Source: Waddlia chondrophila WSU 86-1044
GTDB lineage: Bacteria > Chlamydiota > Chlamydiia > Chlamydiales > Waddliaceae
DNA: 64,000 bases
Assembly (NCBI RefSeq): GCF_000092785.1
Contig: NC_014225.1
Coordinates: 1,997,340-2,061,339, forward strand
Reading direction: 5' to 3'
The notes under the pieces were generated by a model. That model was given only the letters and a program-made list of their open reading frames with translations. It did not search any database and had not been told where the DNA came from. Made by a program: the position numbers and the translations under genes. How positions within the stretch are numbered: the stretch's first letter is position 1; each line of letters begins with the position of its first letter. Positions 55,618 to 64,000 of the stretch are shown here, one piece after another.

Positions 55618-56624
55618 ATCCAAAATTTTCCCTCCGAAAAAAGCTTTTCGAACCGCTTTTTTTTTCGATCGGCAATTCTTGTGCCAGCCATCCCATTTCT
55701 TTGCAGCAAACAAAGATCCTTAATCAATTCTAACATCAGAAAATAAACGAGATGGGATTCATTCGGAAAATGTTTTCCTGAAAATAACCTGTAGCTCTCG
55801 ACAAAGAAATCAATGGCCTTCTTCGGTAATCCATTCCTTCTCAACTTTTCGATAAAAAAATGATAGGTCTTCACGAAATCAAGGGATACCGGACCCTCCC
55901 CTTCCATTTTTTTGTTGATCGACAACGAGATCCCTTCGAGATCGAGAAAAACAATTTTCCCCTTCTCCGGATCATACATTAAATTTTGCGGCCCTGCATC
56001 TAAATGGATCACGCCGGTTAAAAAAGGGATGGAAAAGGATTCTAAATGGCACTGATGTAGTTTTTCCAGATAAAACCCCGCTTCGTGCTGTAAATGCAAT
56101 TGATTAAATTTTTCCTTAAAATCGTTGATCCAAAAATCATAAAATTCCAGAAATCTCTTATGCGGTGATCTGCGATACACAGCTTTTTTCATGTGAAGCT
56201 CTGCTAAAGCCCTCCCCAAAGCCTTAAGTGACACGAAAATTTTTTGATGATTTTCTGTTGAACAATCATCAAAATAATTTTGTATCAAATCCGCTTCCAC
56301 TTTCTGAAAAACAGCAACATCGTACAAAACACGATCATCCTCCGCCCTAAAATATCCGAGGATTTTTGGAAAATCGCTGAATCTAAGCTTAAGCGATTTT
56401 AACACTTCGATAACATACTGAAGCTGTTTTATCCCCGGAAATTGATGATGATGGACGGGAAACAGCATCAAGTAAAGCGTGGTGCCATTCACTTTTAATT
56501 CAACCTTCCACACCCGTTTGCGCTTCGGCGGAATATGCAATGTATGATTTGTTATGTCTGCAAACGATAAGCTGTCCTTGCTTAATTGCAGCTTATCGCA
56601 TAAAACGTCGATCACTCCCTTCAC
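55614..56624 (-). CDS. Phosphotransferase (APH/choline kinase-like fold)
   Basis: A 336-residue kinase-fold protein. GVIHLDAGPQNLMYD near residue 205 supplies the catalytic Asp and the Asn (HxDxxxxN), and IVFLDLEGISL supplies the metal-binding Asp. The N lobe begins with WKVELKVNGTTLYL. Substrate unknown; lipopolysaccharide-core or amino-sugar kinases share this plan. Its start overlaps the gspF stop by 4 bases, so it is translated as part of the secretion operon. Its 3' end overlaps the convergent kinase gene by 4 bases. Confidence 0.8.
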   Translation of the reverse strand: MKGVIDVLCDKLQLSKDSLSFADITNHTLHIPPKRKRVWKVELKVNGTTLYLMLFPVHHHQFPGIKQLQYVIEVLKSLKLRFSDFPKILGYFRAEDDRVLYDVAVFQKVEADLIQNYFDDCSTENHQKIFVSLKALGRALAELHMKKAVYRRSPHKRFLEFYDFWINDFKEKFNQLHLQHEAGFYLEKLHQCHLESFSIPFLTGVIHLDAGPQNLMYDPEKGKIVFLDLEGISLSINKKMEGEGPVSLDFVKTYHFFIEKLRRNGLPKKAIDFFVESYRLFSGKHFPNESHLVYFLMLELIKDLCLLQRNGMAGTRIADRKKKRFEKLFSEGKFWI

Positions 56625-57805
56625 AATGAAAACGAGCTCATATCTGCTAAAGGCAAAAGGATTGCCAACAATACTGTTCCTATCACCAGTCCCATAAAAA
56701 TCAGGATGATCGGCTGCGCAAGCGCCATCAAACGGTCGAGTGTTTTTTCCAAATTTTCCTCGTAAATATCAGCAATTTTATTCAACATCACAACTGTTGT
56801 TCCAGAATCCTCGCCTACTGCCAACATCCGCGAAACCATTTGAGGGATCCACTCCGATTTAGACAATTCCTTACTCAAGGAACTTCCTTCAATGATTTTT
56901 CCTTCTGCTTTCCTTACCTCTTTTTCCAAAGTCTCATTCAACATCACGTTGCGCGCAATCTTCAAAGAGTCGATCATCGTCATTCCTCCATTCAGCAAAG
57001 TTCCCATTGTGCGTGTGAAACGCGCAATGGCAGCCTGCACCATTAATGTCTTGATAACTGGGATCTTGAGCAGCTGCCTTTCCAACCACGATTTTCCTTC
57101 AGGAGTGCGCAATCGGAAAAACGCCCACGTGGCAAAAGTAAAAACCACAGGAACATACACCCACCACCAGGCGCGGAAAGCGTGGCTTAAGCCCATCACA
57201 AAAGCGGTAAACGCATTAAGTTCCCTGCCTTGGAATATCCCTTCGATCATCGGAACGACAAAGCCAAGTAAGATGATAATCAGAACCAAGCAGAAACCTG
57301 CTAAAATACCAGGATAAATCATTGCAGTCATGATGTCTTTGCGCAATTTATACTGTTTAGCTAAAAGCTCTGCTAATTTTTCCAATACAACGTCCAATGA
57401 CCCTGAGGACTCTCCAGCACGAATCATTGAATAATAGAGTTTATCAAAAGTCGCTGGAAAGTCTTCCATAGCTGCCGAAAGGGACTTACCCGCCTTGATC
57501 TGTTCACATAAGCTAAGCAAAATGCGATGATACCGCTCATGCCTGCACTGCTCCTCAAGGGCAATGAGGCTTTCATAAATGGGCACGCCAGCGCCGACCA
57601 ATTGAGCAAGCTGCATCGTAAAGGCAAGAAGCTGATCGCCATTCATGTTCTCTTTAGAGACTGCGCCTTGCTTCATTTCGATCGAAGCCACCATCACTCC
57701 CTGGTCACGCAAGCGGCTGCGAGCATCTTTTTCACTGTGGGCATCGATAAGTCCGTTTTTTTTCTTCCCTTTGGAATCAATGGCTTGATACGCATAAAGA
57801 GGCAT
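56621..57805 (-). CDS. gspF: Type II secretion inner-membrane platform protein GspF
   Basis: YAYQAIDSKGKKKNGLIDA is the typical N terminus, and two T2SSF domains follow with membrane segments near residues 165-190, 215-235 and 365-390. LAQLVGAGVPIYESL and TMGTLLNGGMTMIDSL are the paired repeats of the family. It connects the GspE ATPase to the pseudopilus. 394 residues is standard. Its start overlaps the gspE stop by one base. Confidence 0.94.
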   Translation of the reverse strand: MPLYAYQAIDSKGKKKNGLIDAHSEKDARSRLRDQGVMVASIEMKQGAVSKENMNGDQLLAFTMQLAQLVGAGVPIYESLIALEEQCRHERYHRILLSLCEQIKAGKSLSAAMEDFPATFDKLYYSMIRAGESSGSLDVVLEKLAELLAKQYKLRKDIMTAMIYPGILAGFCLVLIIILLGFVVPMIEGIFQGRELNAFTAFVMGLSHAFRAWWWVYVPVVFTFATWAFFRLRTPEGKSWLERQLLKIPVIKTLMVQAAIARFTRTMGTLLNGGMTMIDSLKIARNVMLNETLEKEVRKAEGKIIEGSSLSKELSKSEWIPQMVSRMLAVGEDSGTTVVMLNKIADIYEENLEKTLDRLMALAQPIILIFMGLVIGTVLLAILLPLADMSSFSL

Positions 57806-59430
57806 TACTCCACCTCCTCAAATCCTCTTGTCACCCTAAGAACTTCCGCAATTGTCGTAACTCCGGCAGCGGCAAGATGGGAACCGTGAGAAAGCAAACT
57901 CGACATACCGCTTTCAAGGGCGATCTTTCTCAATTCGACGGCATCCGGGCTTTTCACAATCTGCTTTTTAATCGGATTGTTGATCACCATCATTTCGTAA
58001 ATGCCGTGGCGGCCGCGGTAGCCCGAGCCAAAGCACTCCTTGCACCCCTCTCCTTTGAATAACTGCCCGTTATTCAAATCGGACCGGGCAAGCCCGAGCG
58101 ACTTGATTTCGTCATCAGATGCTTTGTAGGCAGTGGAGCAATCAGGACAAATACGTCTGACGAGGCGCTGTGCAAGAACACCGACAATCGTCGAAGAGAG
58201 AAGGTAGGGCTCGATCCCCATATCGACTAAACGCGTAATCGCAGAAGGGGCATCGTTGGTATGCAGCGTACTCATGACAAGATGACCGGTCAGCGATGCT
58301 TGAATAGCGATCTGCGCTGTTTCTAGATCTCGGATCTCCCCCACCATCACGACATCGGGATCCTGCCTCAATATTGTGCGAAGCCCTGCAGCAAATGTTA
58401 AGTTGATCTTCGGTTTGACTCCGATCTGTGCAATCCCTTTCAAGTTGTATTCGACAGGGTCTTCAATCGTCATGATGTTCGTTTCATCGCTGTAGATTTC
58501 ATTGATGGCACTATAAAGAGTTGTTGTTTTACCACTTCCCGTAGGGCCTGTCACAAGAAGAATCCCCTCGGGAAGCTTGATCATCCGCTTAAATTCATCA
58601 AAAACCTCCGGCAGCATGCCTAAAGAGTACAGGCCAATCACCACATTTCCCTTGTCCAAGATCCTGAGAACAATTCTTTCGCCGCCGGTGATGGGGACTG
58701 TGCTGACACGAAAGTCGATTTCACGCCTTCCCATCCTTAGCTTAATTCTGCCATCTTGCGGTAAACGGTGCTCGGCGATATCCATTTTCGCCATCACCTT
58801 GATACGGGCAAGAAGCTGCGCCTGAAGTTCAGGAGAAGGAGAGTGGCGGGTTTGCAAAACACCATCGATTCGATAACGGACGCGCAAACCTGACTCCTGA
58901 GGTTCAAAATGGATATCGGAAGCCCCTTGCTGAATCGCTTCTGTCAAAATCAAGTTGAGAAGCTTGATGATTGGAGATTGCTCTCTGGACGTATCAAACA
59001 GGTCGTACACTTCAACTTCGTCGTCTTTTCCCTCCTCCCTTCCCTTTGCCAAGGAGGCGATAAATTCTGAAGCCGCTCCTGTTTCCGCATCGTACCGTTC
59101 GCCAATGGCAAGCTCGATCATTTCCCGGGGGCTGTACACGGCTTTGACTTCTCTCCCAAGCAACATTCTGATCTCTTCCAAAGGATCGAGATTGAGAGGA
59201 TCGGAGACAGCAACGACTATGAGGTTTTCTTCTTCCTTGATGGGAAGCAGCGTATGTTTTTTAACAAAGCTATAAGGAAGCATTTTGAAAACTTCACTTG
59301 GGGCATAATAGCCGGTAAGGTCATCATAGATCTCCATGCCAAATTGCTCTGCCATGGATCGGTTGACATCCTCCCCTCCAAGAACACGCCTCAGTGTCTG
59401 ATCTTCATCGGATGCCTCATTATCTGCCAT
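57805..59430 (-). CDS. gspE: Type II secretion ATPase GspE
   Basis: Hexameric ATPase of the secretion motor. After an N-terminal T2SSE domain it has Walker A GPTGSGKTTTLY, the Asp box IMTIEDPVEY, Walker B RQDPDVVMVGEIRD, and the His box VMSTLHTND. The zinc-binding CPDC and CKEC pair near the C terminus is present, as in GspE/PilB. The frame starts at 59439, but GAGGAGG directly abuts that ATG and lies about 9 bases before the ATG at 59430, which I therefore prefer. It overlaps the end of gspD. Confidence 0.95.
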   Translation of the reverse strand: MADNEASDEDQTLRRVLGGEDVNRSMAEQFGMEIYDDLTGYYAPSEVFKMLPYSFVKKHTLLPIKEEENLIVVAVSDPLNLDPLEEIRMLLGREVKAVYSPREMIELAIGERYDAETGAASEFIASLAKGREEGKDDEVEVYDLFDTSREQSPIIKLLNLILTEAIQQGASDIHFEPQESGLRVRYRIDGVLQTRHSPSPELQAQLLARIKVMAKMDIAEHRLPQDGRIKLRMGRREIDFRVSTVPITGGERIVLRILDKGNVVIGLYSLGMLPEVFDEFKRMIKLPEGILLVTGPTGSGKTTTLYSAINEIYSDETNIMTIEDPVEYNLKGIAQIGVKPKINLTFAAGLRTILRQDPDVVMVGEIRDLETAQIAIQASLTGHLVMSTLHTNDAPSAITRLVDMGIEPYLLSSTIVGVLAQRLVRRICPDCSTAYKASDDEIKSLGLARSDLNNGQLFKGEGCKECFGSGYRGRHGIYEMMVINNPIKKQIVKSPDAVELRKIALESGMSSLLSHGSHLAAAGVTTIAEVLRVTRGFEEVE

Positions 59431-62017
59431 GCCATTCATCCTCCTCGCAGATGTACCTGGGCCTTTTGGGTCCGAATAAAATTGTCATGTACCCTTGTAA
59501 GCAACGTTTTTTTTCGCACTCAAGAGCTTCGTTCAACTTAGCAATGAAACAGGGAAGATCCCCCGGCCTTCTGCACAAATGTTCCTTGCGCAGCTTCGCA
59601 AAATCCTCACGAGGATCGGAAATGATTTTCGGAGTCATAAAAATGACGAGTTCAGTTTCCTCATCGGTTAACTGTGTTGTACTGAAGAGTTTGCCCAATC
59701 CCGGCAATTCGCCTAAAAATGGAATTTTATCGCACATATCGCTTCCCTGCTTTCGCTGCAAGCCGCCGATGATTACCGCCTGGCCATCGGGAATATTCAC
59801 CTGATTGATGATCTGCCGACGGTTAACCTGAGGTTGGCTTGAGTTTTGCTGCGATGGAGGGATCGTATCAAAAGTGATCTCCGAATTCAAAGTGATATAA
59901 TTTTCTGGATCACCGAAATCTGTATCTTCAGAATAATGGATAATCGGAGTCACGCGAATCGTGATTCCATATTGAGCTCTTGTAAAAGCATTTTGCGCTG
60001 GAACAGCTGCACTGTCTGTAATATTGGTTCCAACAAGGATCGACCGCTCGTCCTGGATAGAAATGACAGCTTCCGTTTGGTTGATCGCAACCACAGAAGG
60101 GCTTGCTGTCAAATAGACATTGTCCTGACTCATCAGAAACTTGTAAGCCAGATCAAAAGCAGGAATTCCGCTATCTGTTTTTTTCCGGCTGATAAAAAAG
60201 TCGATCACACCGCGGCCGCAAGTTGCAATGGTGCTTGCATCCGCAATCGCCTCGCACTGGTCCAGGCCGCCGGCCCAGACGGTCGACGTCCGATGTTTTT
60301 GCGAAGCGGCCGATCCGATTTTCAACAAATTCAATCCGTAAGAGATATCCCTCTGCAAAATTCTCTCAAAAAGAAGCACTTCGATTTGCACCATCTTCTT
60401 GGGAACGTCAAGCTTGGCAATGATCTCTTTGAGCTTAGGCAAAATGTCGGTCTCGACCACCATGATTAACGTTCCTGTTTTGGGATCCACGATAAAATTA
60501 TCACGCCCAACATTAACTTCCCGATTCTGTACTCCTGGCTGCGTTTCAATAGGCCGCGGATTAATTGAATACCCGCCCTGTTGATAGAAAGGAGGAGTAA
60601 AATAACTTGGAATTGGCAGGGTGCGCTCAAGGTTCTCTCTTTCCTGCTTGACAGCATCCTGAATTTCTTGCCGTGCACGCTCTTCAACATTCCTCAGCTG
60701 TTCTTGAAGCTCTTGATCCACTTGTGCAAGGTCCTGTGTCTGAAAACCCACTCTGTTGGCAATCATCAATTCGTAAATTTTTGATAGGATTTTCGCCAAA
60801 TCTTCTGGGTCGGAGTGTTTAACGGAATAAGAGAAAATGCTTTTGTCTCTAGCTGCACCGACTTGGTGTTCCACTTCTCGGATAATCTCCTCCGCTTTTC
60901 TAATCTCTTCCGCAGTTCCAATGAGAAAAACGGCCTGAGCGACTTTGGGCAATGCAATCACAGTCAAGGCAGAAACTCCTCTCAGCTGCCCGTTTGATCG
61001 ATTGCTGCGCTGAGGCGGCTGCCGGATTGGAGGGCGATTGCGATTGTCCGCTCCCTGCCTCTGTCCAGGCTCAAGCGGCGCTGCTTCCTGGACATCTTCT
61101 TCTTCAATAAATTCTTCAAAAATTGTCGATAAGATTTTCGCCATTTCCTCTGCCTCTACGCGAAACAGGGGCACAGCCTTATATTCCAATTCTCTTTTGT
61201 TTGCAGTGACAAAGTCGTAGACTTTGAGGAGATCTTTAACAGCATCCGCCTCAGCGGTGATCATGATCACCCGGCCGACCCTTTGCAAGACCGTGCTATT
61301 AGGATTGGTAAATTTCTCTAGGAAAAACCACACTCTCCTGACATCCATCGGTTCGGGAGAAAAGACAAAGCTCACACGCGCATTCCCGGGATACGCTTCG
61401 AGATCCATGGGATTGCTTGTGATCAACCTGACAGTCGAAAAATCATCTTTGATTCTGTACAACTGACGCAAATAAGGATTCAGCTCCTTAATGCCAACTC
61501 CGCTTTGAAGCAAGATCTGCTCCAACATTTCTCCCCAAGAAGCATGAGGAATCGGAATATTTGAGCTAATGCTGACCTGAATCGAGGCGATATCCGGAGG
61601 AATCATGTAGACAAAATCGAGAGAACCATAATCGATAATCAACTGCTGAAGATTTGTATCAGGCTGATGCCAAAGAGCGTACCCTTCATCCTGCATACCA
61701 GGTTTTGTCACCATCTCCCGCCAGCTCTCTTGAAGGATGCGGATATTTTCCTTGGCATCGTTGATCTGGACTAAGAGATCATAGTAAGATTCCTCTGGGG
61801 CATCTTGCTCGTACAGTTCAACTACCCTGTTCTGCAAGCTGTGCAAAACTGCCTGTCTTTCCTGAAGCTCGCTATTGAGTTCGCCTAAAAATTTCTGCAT
61901 TTCCGGGCCGAGCTCACTGCCTCCTGAAGCGATTCCCGCTTTCTTTTCAGCGATTGTCTGCCCAGAAAGAGGCATCAAATTCATTAAAAATATTAATCCA
62001 ATTAAACGATAAGTCAT
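59420..62017 (-). CDS. gspD: Type II secretion outer-membrane secretin GspD
   Basis: Forms the outer-membrane channel. The ATG at 62017 gives a signal peptide (TYRLIGLIFLMNLMPLSG); earlier in-frame codons lie in the upstream gene. N-domains include LKVYDFVTANKRELEYKAV and the PPIRQPPQRSNRSN low-complexity linker, followed by KLDVPKKMVQIEVLLFE. The secretin core ends with QAVIIGGLQRKQ, the PFLGELPGLGKLF block and LVIFMTPKII. An unusual tail of about 60 residues carries five Cys (for example CRRPGDLPC and CEKKRC), which could crosslink in the cysteine-rich chlamydial envelope. The 865 residues are long for GspD. Confidence 0.93.
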   Translation of the reverse strand: MTYRLIGLIFLMNLMPLSGQTIAEKKAGIASGGSELGPEMQKFLGELNSELQERQAVLHSLQNRVVELYEQDAPEESYYDLLVQINDAKENIRILQESWREMVTKPGMQDEGYALWHQPDTNLQQLIIDYGSLDFVYMIPPDIASIQVSISSNIPIPHASWGEMLEQILLQSGVGIKELNPYLRQLYRIKDDFSTVRLITSNPMDLEAYPGNARVSFVFSPEPMDVRRVWFFLEKFTNPNSTVLQRVGRVIMITAEADAVKDLLKVYDFVTANKRELEYKAVPLFRVEAEEMAKILSTIFEEFIEEEDVQEAAPLEPGQRQGADNRNRPPIRQPPQRSNRSNGQLRGVSALTVIALPKVAQAVFLIGTAEEIRKAEEIIREVEHQVGAARDKSIFSYSVKHSDPEDLAKILSKIYELMIANRVGFQTQDLAQVDQELQEQLRNVEERARQEIQDAVKQERENLERTLPIPSYFTPPFYQQGGYSINPRPIETQPGVQNREVNVGRDNFIVDPKTGTLIMVVETDILPKLKEIIAKLDVPKKMVQIEVLLFERILQRDISYGLNLLKIGSAASQKHRTSTVWAGGLDQCEAIADASTIATCGRGVIDFFISRKKTDSGIPAFDLAYKFLMSQDNVYLTASPSVVAINQTEAVISIQDERSILVGTNITDSAAVPAQNAFTRAQYGITIRVTPIIHYSEDTDFGDPENYITLNSEITFDTIPPSQQNSSQPQVNRRQIINQVNIPDGQAVIIGGLQRKQGSDMCDKIPFLGELPGLGKLFSTTQLTDEETELVIFMTPKIISDPREDFAKLRKEHLCRRPGDLPCFIAKLNEALECEKKRCLQGYMTILFGPKRPRYICEEDEWHGR

Positions 62018-62036
62018 ATGCCGATATCTCACTTGC

Positions 62037-63509
62037 CTACTGCCCATTCTTTCTGTCAAAAGAGCCGCGTAATGTTTTAATCCTTTCGATGTGTTCTTCA
62101 GGGATCTTGCCTTTGTACCGCTCCCTGATCTTTTCAATGTACTCTTCCTGTCCCTCAGGAATCACCTCTTCAACCTCGCCTTCCTCATCCGTTTTTTCTT
62201 CCTCTGCTTCCTCAACATTTTTCCTTGGGAGAGGCTTCGGCGAGTCTTTCACTACAGGTGTTGCTCCTTGCTGAAGCGGGATTTCCACAAGCTTGACGTC
62301 TGTACGGGCCGTATTATAAATCAATCCAACGAGAAGCTGCCTTCCGTCGTCTCGAAAAATCTCGTCGATCACAAACAGAGGACCTGTGACTCTCCTGTCA
62401 ACATAAGCATCTATCTGCTCCGGAGTGGAAAGCTTCACCCATTTTCCTTCCGTAAATAAATACCAATCCTTGGGACTGATCAGTATCCGCTCCCCTTTCA
62501 CTTCAAACATCAGCTGGGACCTTGTGCGGGCACCGACAAATTTAAACTCTTTCTCCAAATTTCTTGGAGCGGCTGTCTCGGTTGATTTGATCACATTCAA
62601 CGAGACCTTTCCTTTGCCTCCGACATCCCAAAGATCGAATTTCAACAAGCGATCTTCCACTTTACTCAACACTAAAAGAGGGTATTTCTGTGTATCTTCC
62701 CCTGCAGAAACTTGCTTCCATTTTCCTCCGATCCAAGCGGCGCCGTCCCCCTCCCCCAGATAGATGGAATAAAGCTCATCCTTTTCGCCAAAATCGATTC
62801 TCTGCTTGTTGAGCTTATCTCTGTATTCCTCGCCGCCATGCCTCTCAAGAAAAAGATCCTTGCCATACCAACGCGCCCTCTGCCGCGCAAGCAGCGTCCC
62901 ATCCACTTTCCATTTCCCGATCTCCCAGCGGCTGGCCCCATAACGGGCCATCTGCTTCTCCTTCAAATTGAACTGGGCAAACTGTTCAGGCTTTCGAATC
63001 ACCTGGCCATACTCATTGCGCATGGAAACACTGACTGACGCTTCTTTATCCAAAGGCACAGCTTCAATCCAAAGGGATGTTTCTTTATTATTCGGACTGA
63101 ATACGTATTTGATCCGCGGCTGGTCCTTATCATAAACCAGGTACAGCGGCTCTCCCGGAGGAATCGATTCGGAGTCTTTCGACCCTGTGATCGAAAAGTG
63201 CAGAAGCGACTCCCCCTCATTAGCATCCGGCCTTTCATTCCTTCCATAGTAGACGATGACATTCCTAAGATCGGGCAACTGAAGAGTCATCGGAAAGAAT
63301 TTCAACTGCAGAAGGGGAGGGCCGATCCGATCGTATTCCTCCTCTGTCTTTGCAAAAGCCCCTTCAGGCAGGATCATTTTCTTCTCAGATAACTTAGGAA
63401 TAGGGATTTGCGAAGGACGTTTCCATAAATAAAAAAATGCCAGAAACGTAAAAATCATGATTAAGCCCAAAAGAGCCCTGTTGATCCAGATCATCCAGTT
63501 TTTCGTCAT
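62037..63509 (-). CDS. Membrane-anchored type II secretion cluster protein (CT573-like)
   Basis: The protein has one N-terminal membrane helix (ALLGLIMIFTFLAFFYLW) followed by a large periplasmic beta-rich domain and a highly acidic C-terminal segment (EEAEEEKTDEEGEVEEV). It lies immediately before gspD and its stop is 20 bases before the gspD start, the place that gspC would occupy; no PDZ or clear GspC signature is seen. I chose the ATG at 63509 over a TTG six codons earlier. In C. trachomatis CT573 holds this place, from memory. Confidence 0.75.
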   Translation of the reverse strand: MTKNWMIWINRALLGLIMIFTFLAFFYLWKRPSQIPIPKLSEKKMILPEGAFAKTEEEYDRIGPPLLQLKFFPMTLQLPDLRNVIVYYGRNERPDANEGESLLHFSITGSKDSESIPPGEPLYLVYDKDQPRIKYVFSPNNKETSLWIEAVPLDKEASVSVSMRNEYGQVIRKPEQFAQFNLKEKQMARYGASRWEIGKWKVDGTLLARQRARWYGKDLFLERHGGEEYRDKLNKQRIDFGEKDELYSIYLGEGDGAAWIGGKWKQVSAGEDTQKYPLLVLSKVEDRLLKFDLWDVGGKGKVSLNVIKSTETAAPRNLEKEFKFVGARTRSQLMFEVKGERILISPKDWYLFTEGKWVKLSTPEQIDAYVDRRVTGPLFVIDEIFRDDGRQLLVGLIYNTARTDVKLVEIPLQQGATPVVKDSPKPLPRKNVEEAEEEKTDEEGEVEEVIPEGQEEYIEKIRERYKGKIPEEHIERIKTLRGSFDRKNGQ

Positions 63510-63641
63510 GCGTCCATTCTGCCACAAAAATTCGAAAAAGATAAATGATACCTTATTTCTACAAATTCTTTATAGTGACAAATTTCTTTTCACAGTATAT
63601 AAGGAAATTATATAAAAAATTATTTAGGAGGAACCCGTCGG

Positions 63642-64000
63642 ATGATGTCAGATAAAAAAGAGCACGAAGAGGAGATCATCGTTGAAAAAGAAACGAAAGA
63701 GGAGAGCGGAAAAAAATTTTCTGAAACGATCGAAAACCTCAAAAAAAACAAAAATATCGAAAGCATATTAGAGTATGCGCGCAATAATACAAAAGATACT
63801 GTTGCTTTTGTTTTACTGATCATCGGTATTCTTTGGATGTTGGGGCAGCCTTTCAATGGCGGAATTCTCGTTGGATTAGTCGTTGGCTTTTATTTTTCCA
63901 AAGAGTTCATCAGCTATGTGAAAGATTTTAATTCCCACCTTGAAGAGCAAGGGCTGGCCAAAACAGTCATTTTAGGAGGGGGAGCGCTTGCCCTTTTCTT
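63642..64000 (+). CDS. Small membrane protein, 3'-truncated by window edge
   Basis: An open frame runs from ATG at 63642 to the window end (119 codons). AGGAGGA at 63626-63632 lies 9 bases before this ATG. The N terminus is highly charged (SDKKEHEEEIIVEKETKEE), then come hydrophobic segments FVLLIIGILWMLG and GILVGLVVGFYF, a short loop and the start of a third (VILGGGALALF). It is divergent from the type II secretion operon with a 132-bp shared AT-rich spacer. No family recognised; an envelope protein is likely. Confidence 0.8.
   Translation, partial: MMSDKKEHEEEIIVEKETKEESGKKFSETIENLKKNKNIESILEYARNNTKDTVAFVLLIIGILWMLGQPFNGGILVGLVVGFYFSKEFISYVKDFNSHLEEQGLAKTVILGGGALALF

Overview
The window looks like chromosome of an environmental chlamydia (order Parachlamydiales, nearest in character to Waddliaceae or Criblamydiaceae). 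Several gene neighbourhoods match Chlamydia gene order as I remember it: mutL next to pepP, a type II secretion cluster running CT573-like gene, gspD, gspE, gspF, gspG and then four small pseudopilin-like genes, and ung beside a small conserved gene. A GlgE-type glucan operon in place of the ADP-glucose route and the abundance of insertion sequences also fit that group. I could not run a similarity search, so the species assignment is inference.

Layout. 1-2.5 kb: 3' part of an Rhs/YD-repeat gene ending in a putative alpha/beta-hydrolase domain. 2.5-7.4 kb: housekeeping genes (Nudix hydrolase, tRNA-Arg, metallo-beta-lactamase-fold hydrolase, peroxiredoxin, a hypothetical gene, enolase, rsgA). 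7.5-9.1 kb: two convergent paralogues of unknown function that share His and Cys motifs. 9.2-15.9 kb: trmH-family methyltransferase and tRNA nucleotidyltransferase on the minus strand, then mutL, pepP and an orphan sensor kinase on the plus strand. 15.9-18.8 kb: moxR, DUF58 and DUF4381/BatD-like genes, cut off by insertion sequence debris. 18.8-20.5 kb: an IS982-family element with palindromic ends sitting inside an older IS982 relic. 20.7-29.5 kb: glgP, glgE, a treS-maltokinase fusion and glgB, a tightly packed operon that turns trehalose or maltose into maltose-1-phosphate and then branched alpha-glucan; glgX lies 19 kb downstream at 48.7-50.7 kb.

30.7-48.5 kb is a mosaic accessory region. 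It holds IS256 (one relic, one full copy), IS3 (two), IS21 (one complete and nested in IS3, one fragment), ISAs1 (complete with a 10-bp target duplication) and an IS5 relic. Between them lie ung, a tRNA-Pro, small hypothetical genes and the most striking module in the window (36.6-42.9 kb): two tandem, very large repeat proteins made of 10 and 7 zinc-ribbon (DUF4379-type) units, each interrupted by a Vsr/DUF559-like nuclease domain, facing a divergent gene with its own PD-(D/E)XK motif. I propose this as a candidate defence or genome-conflict system.

50.8-63.5 kb: the type II secretion operon on the minus strand, interrupted between gspF and gspG by two kinase-fold genes. All four pseudopilin-like proteins lack the glycine normally found before the prepilin-peptidase cleavage site. 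The window ends in the 5' part of a small membrane-protein gene.
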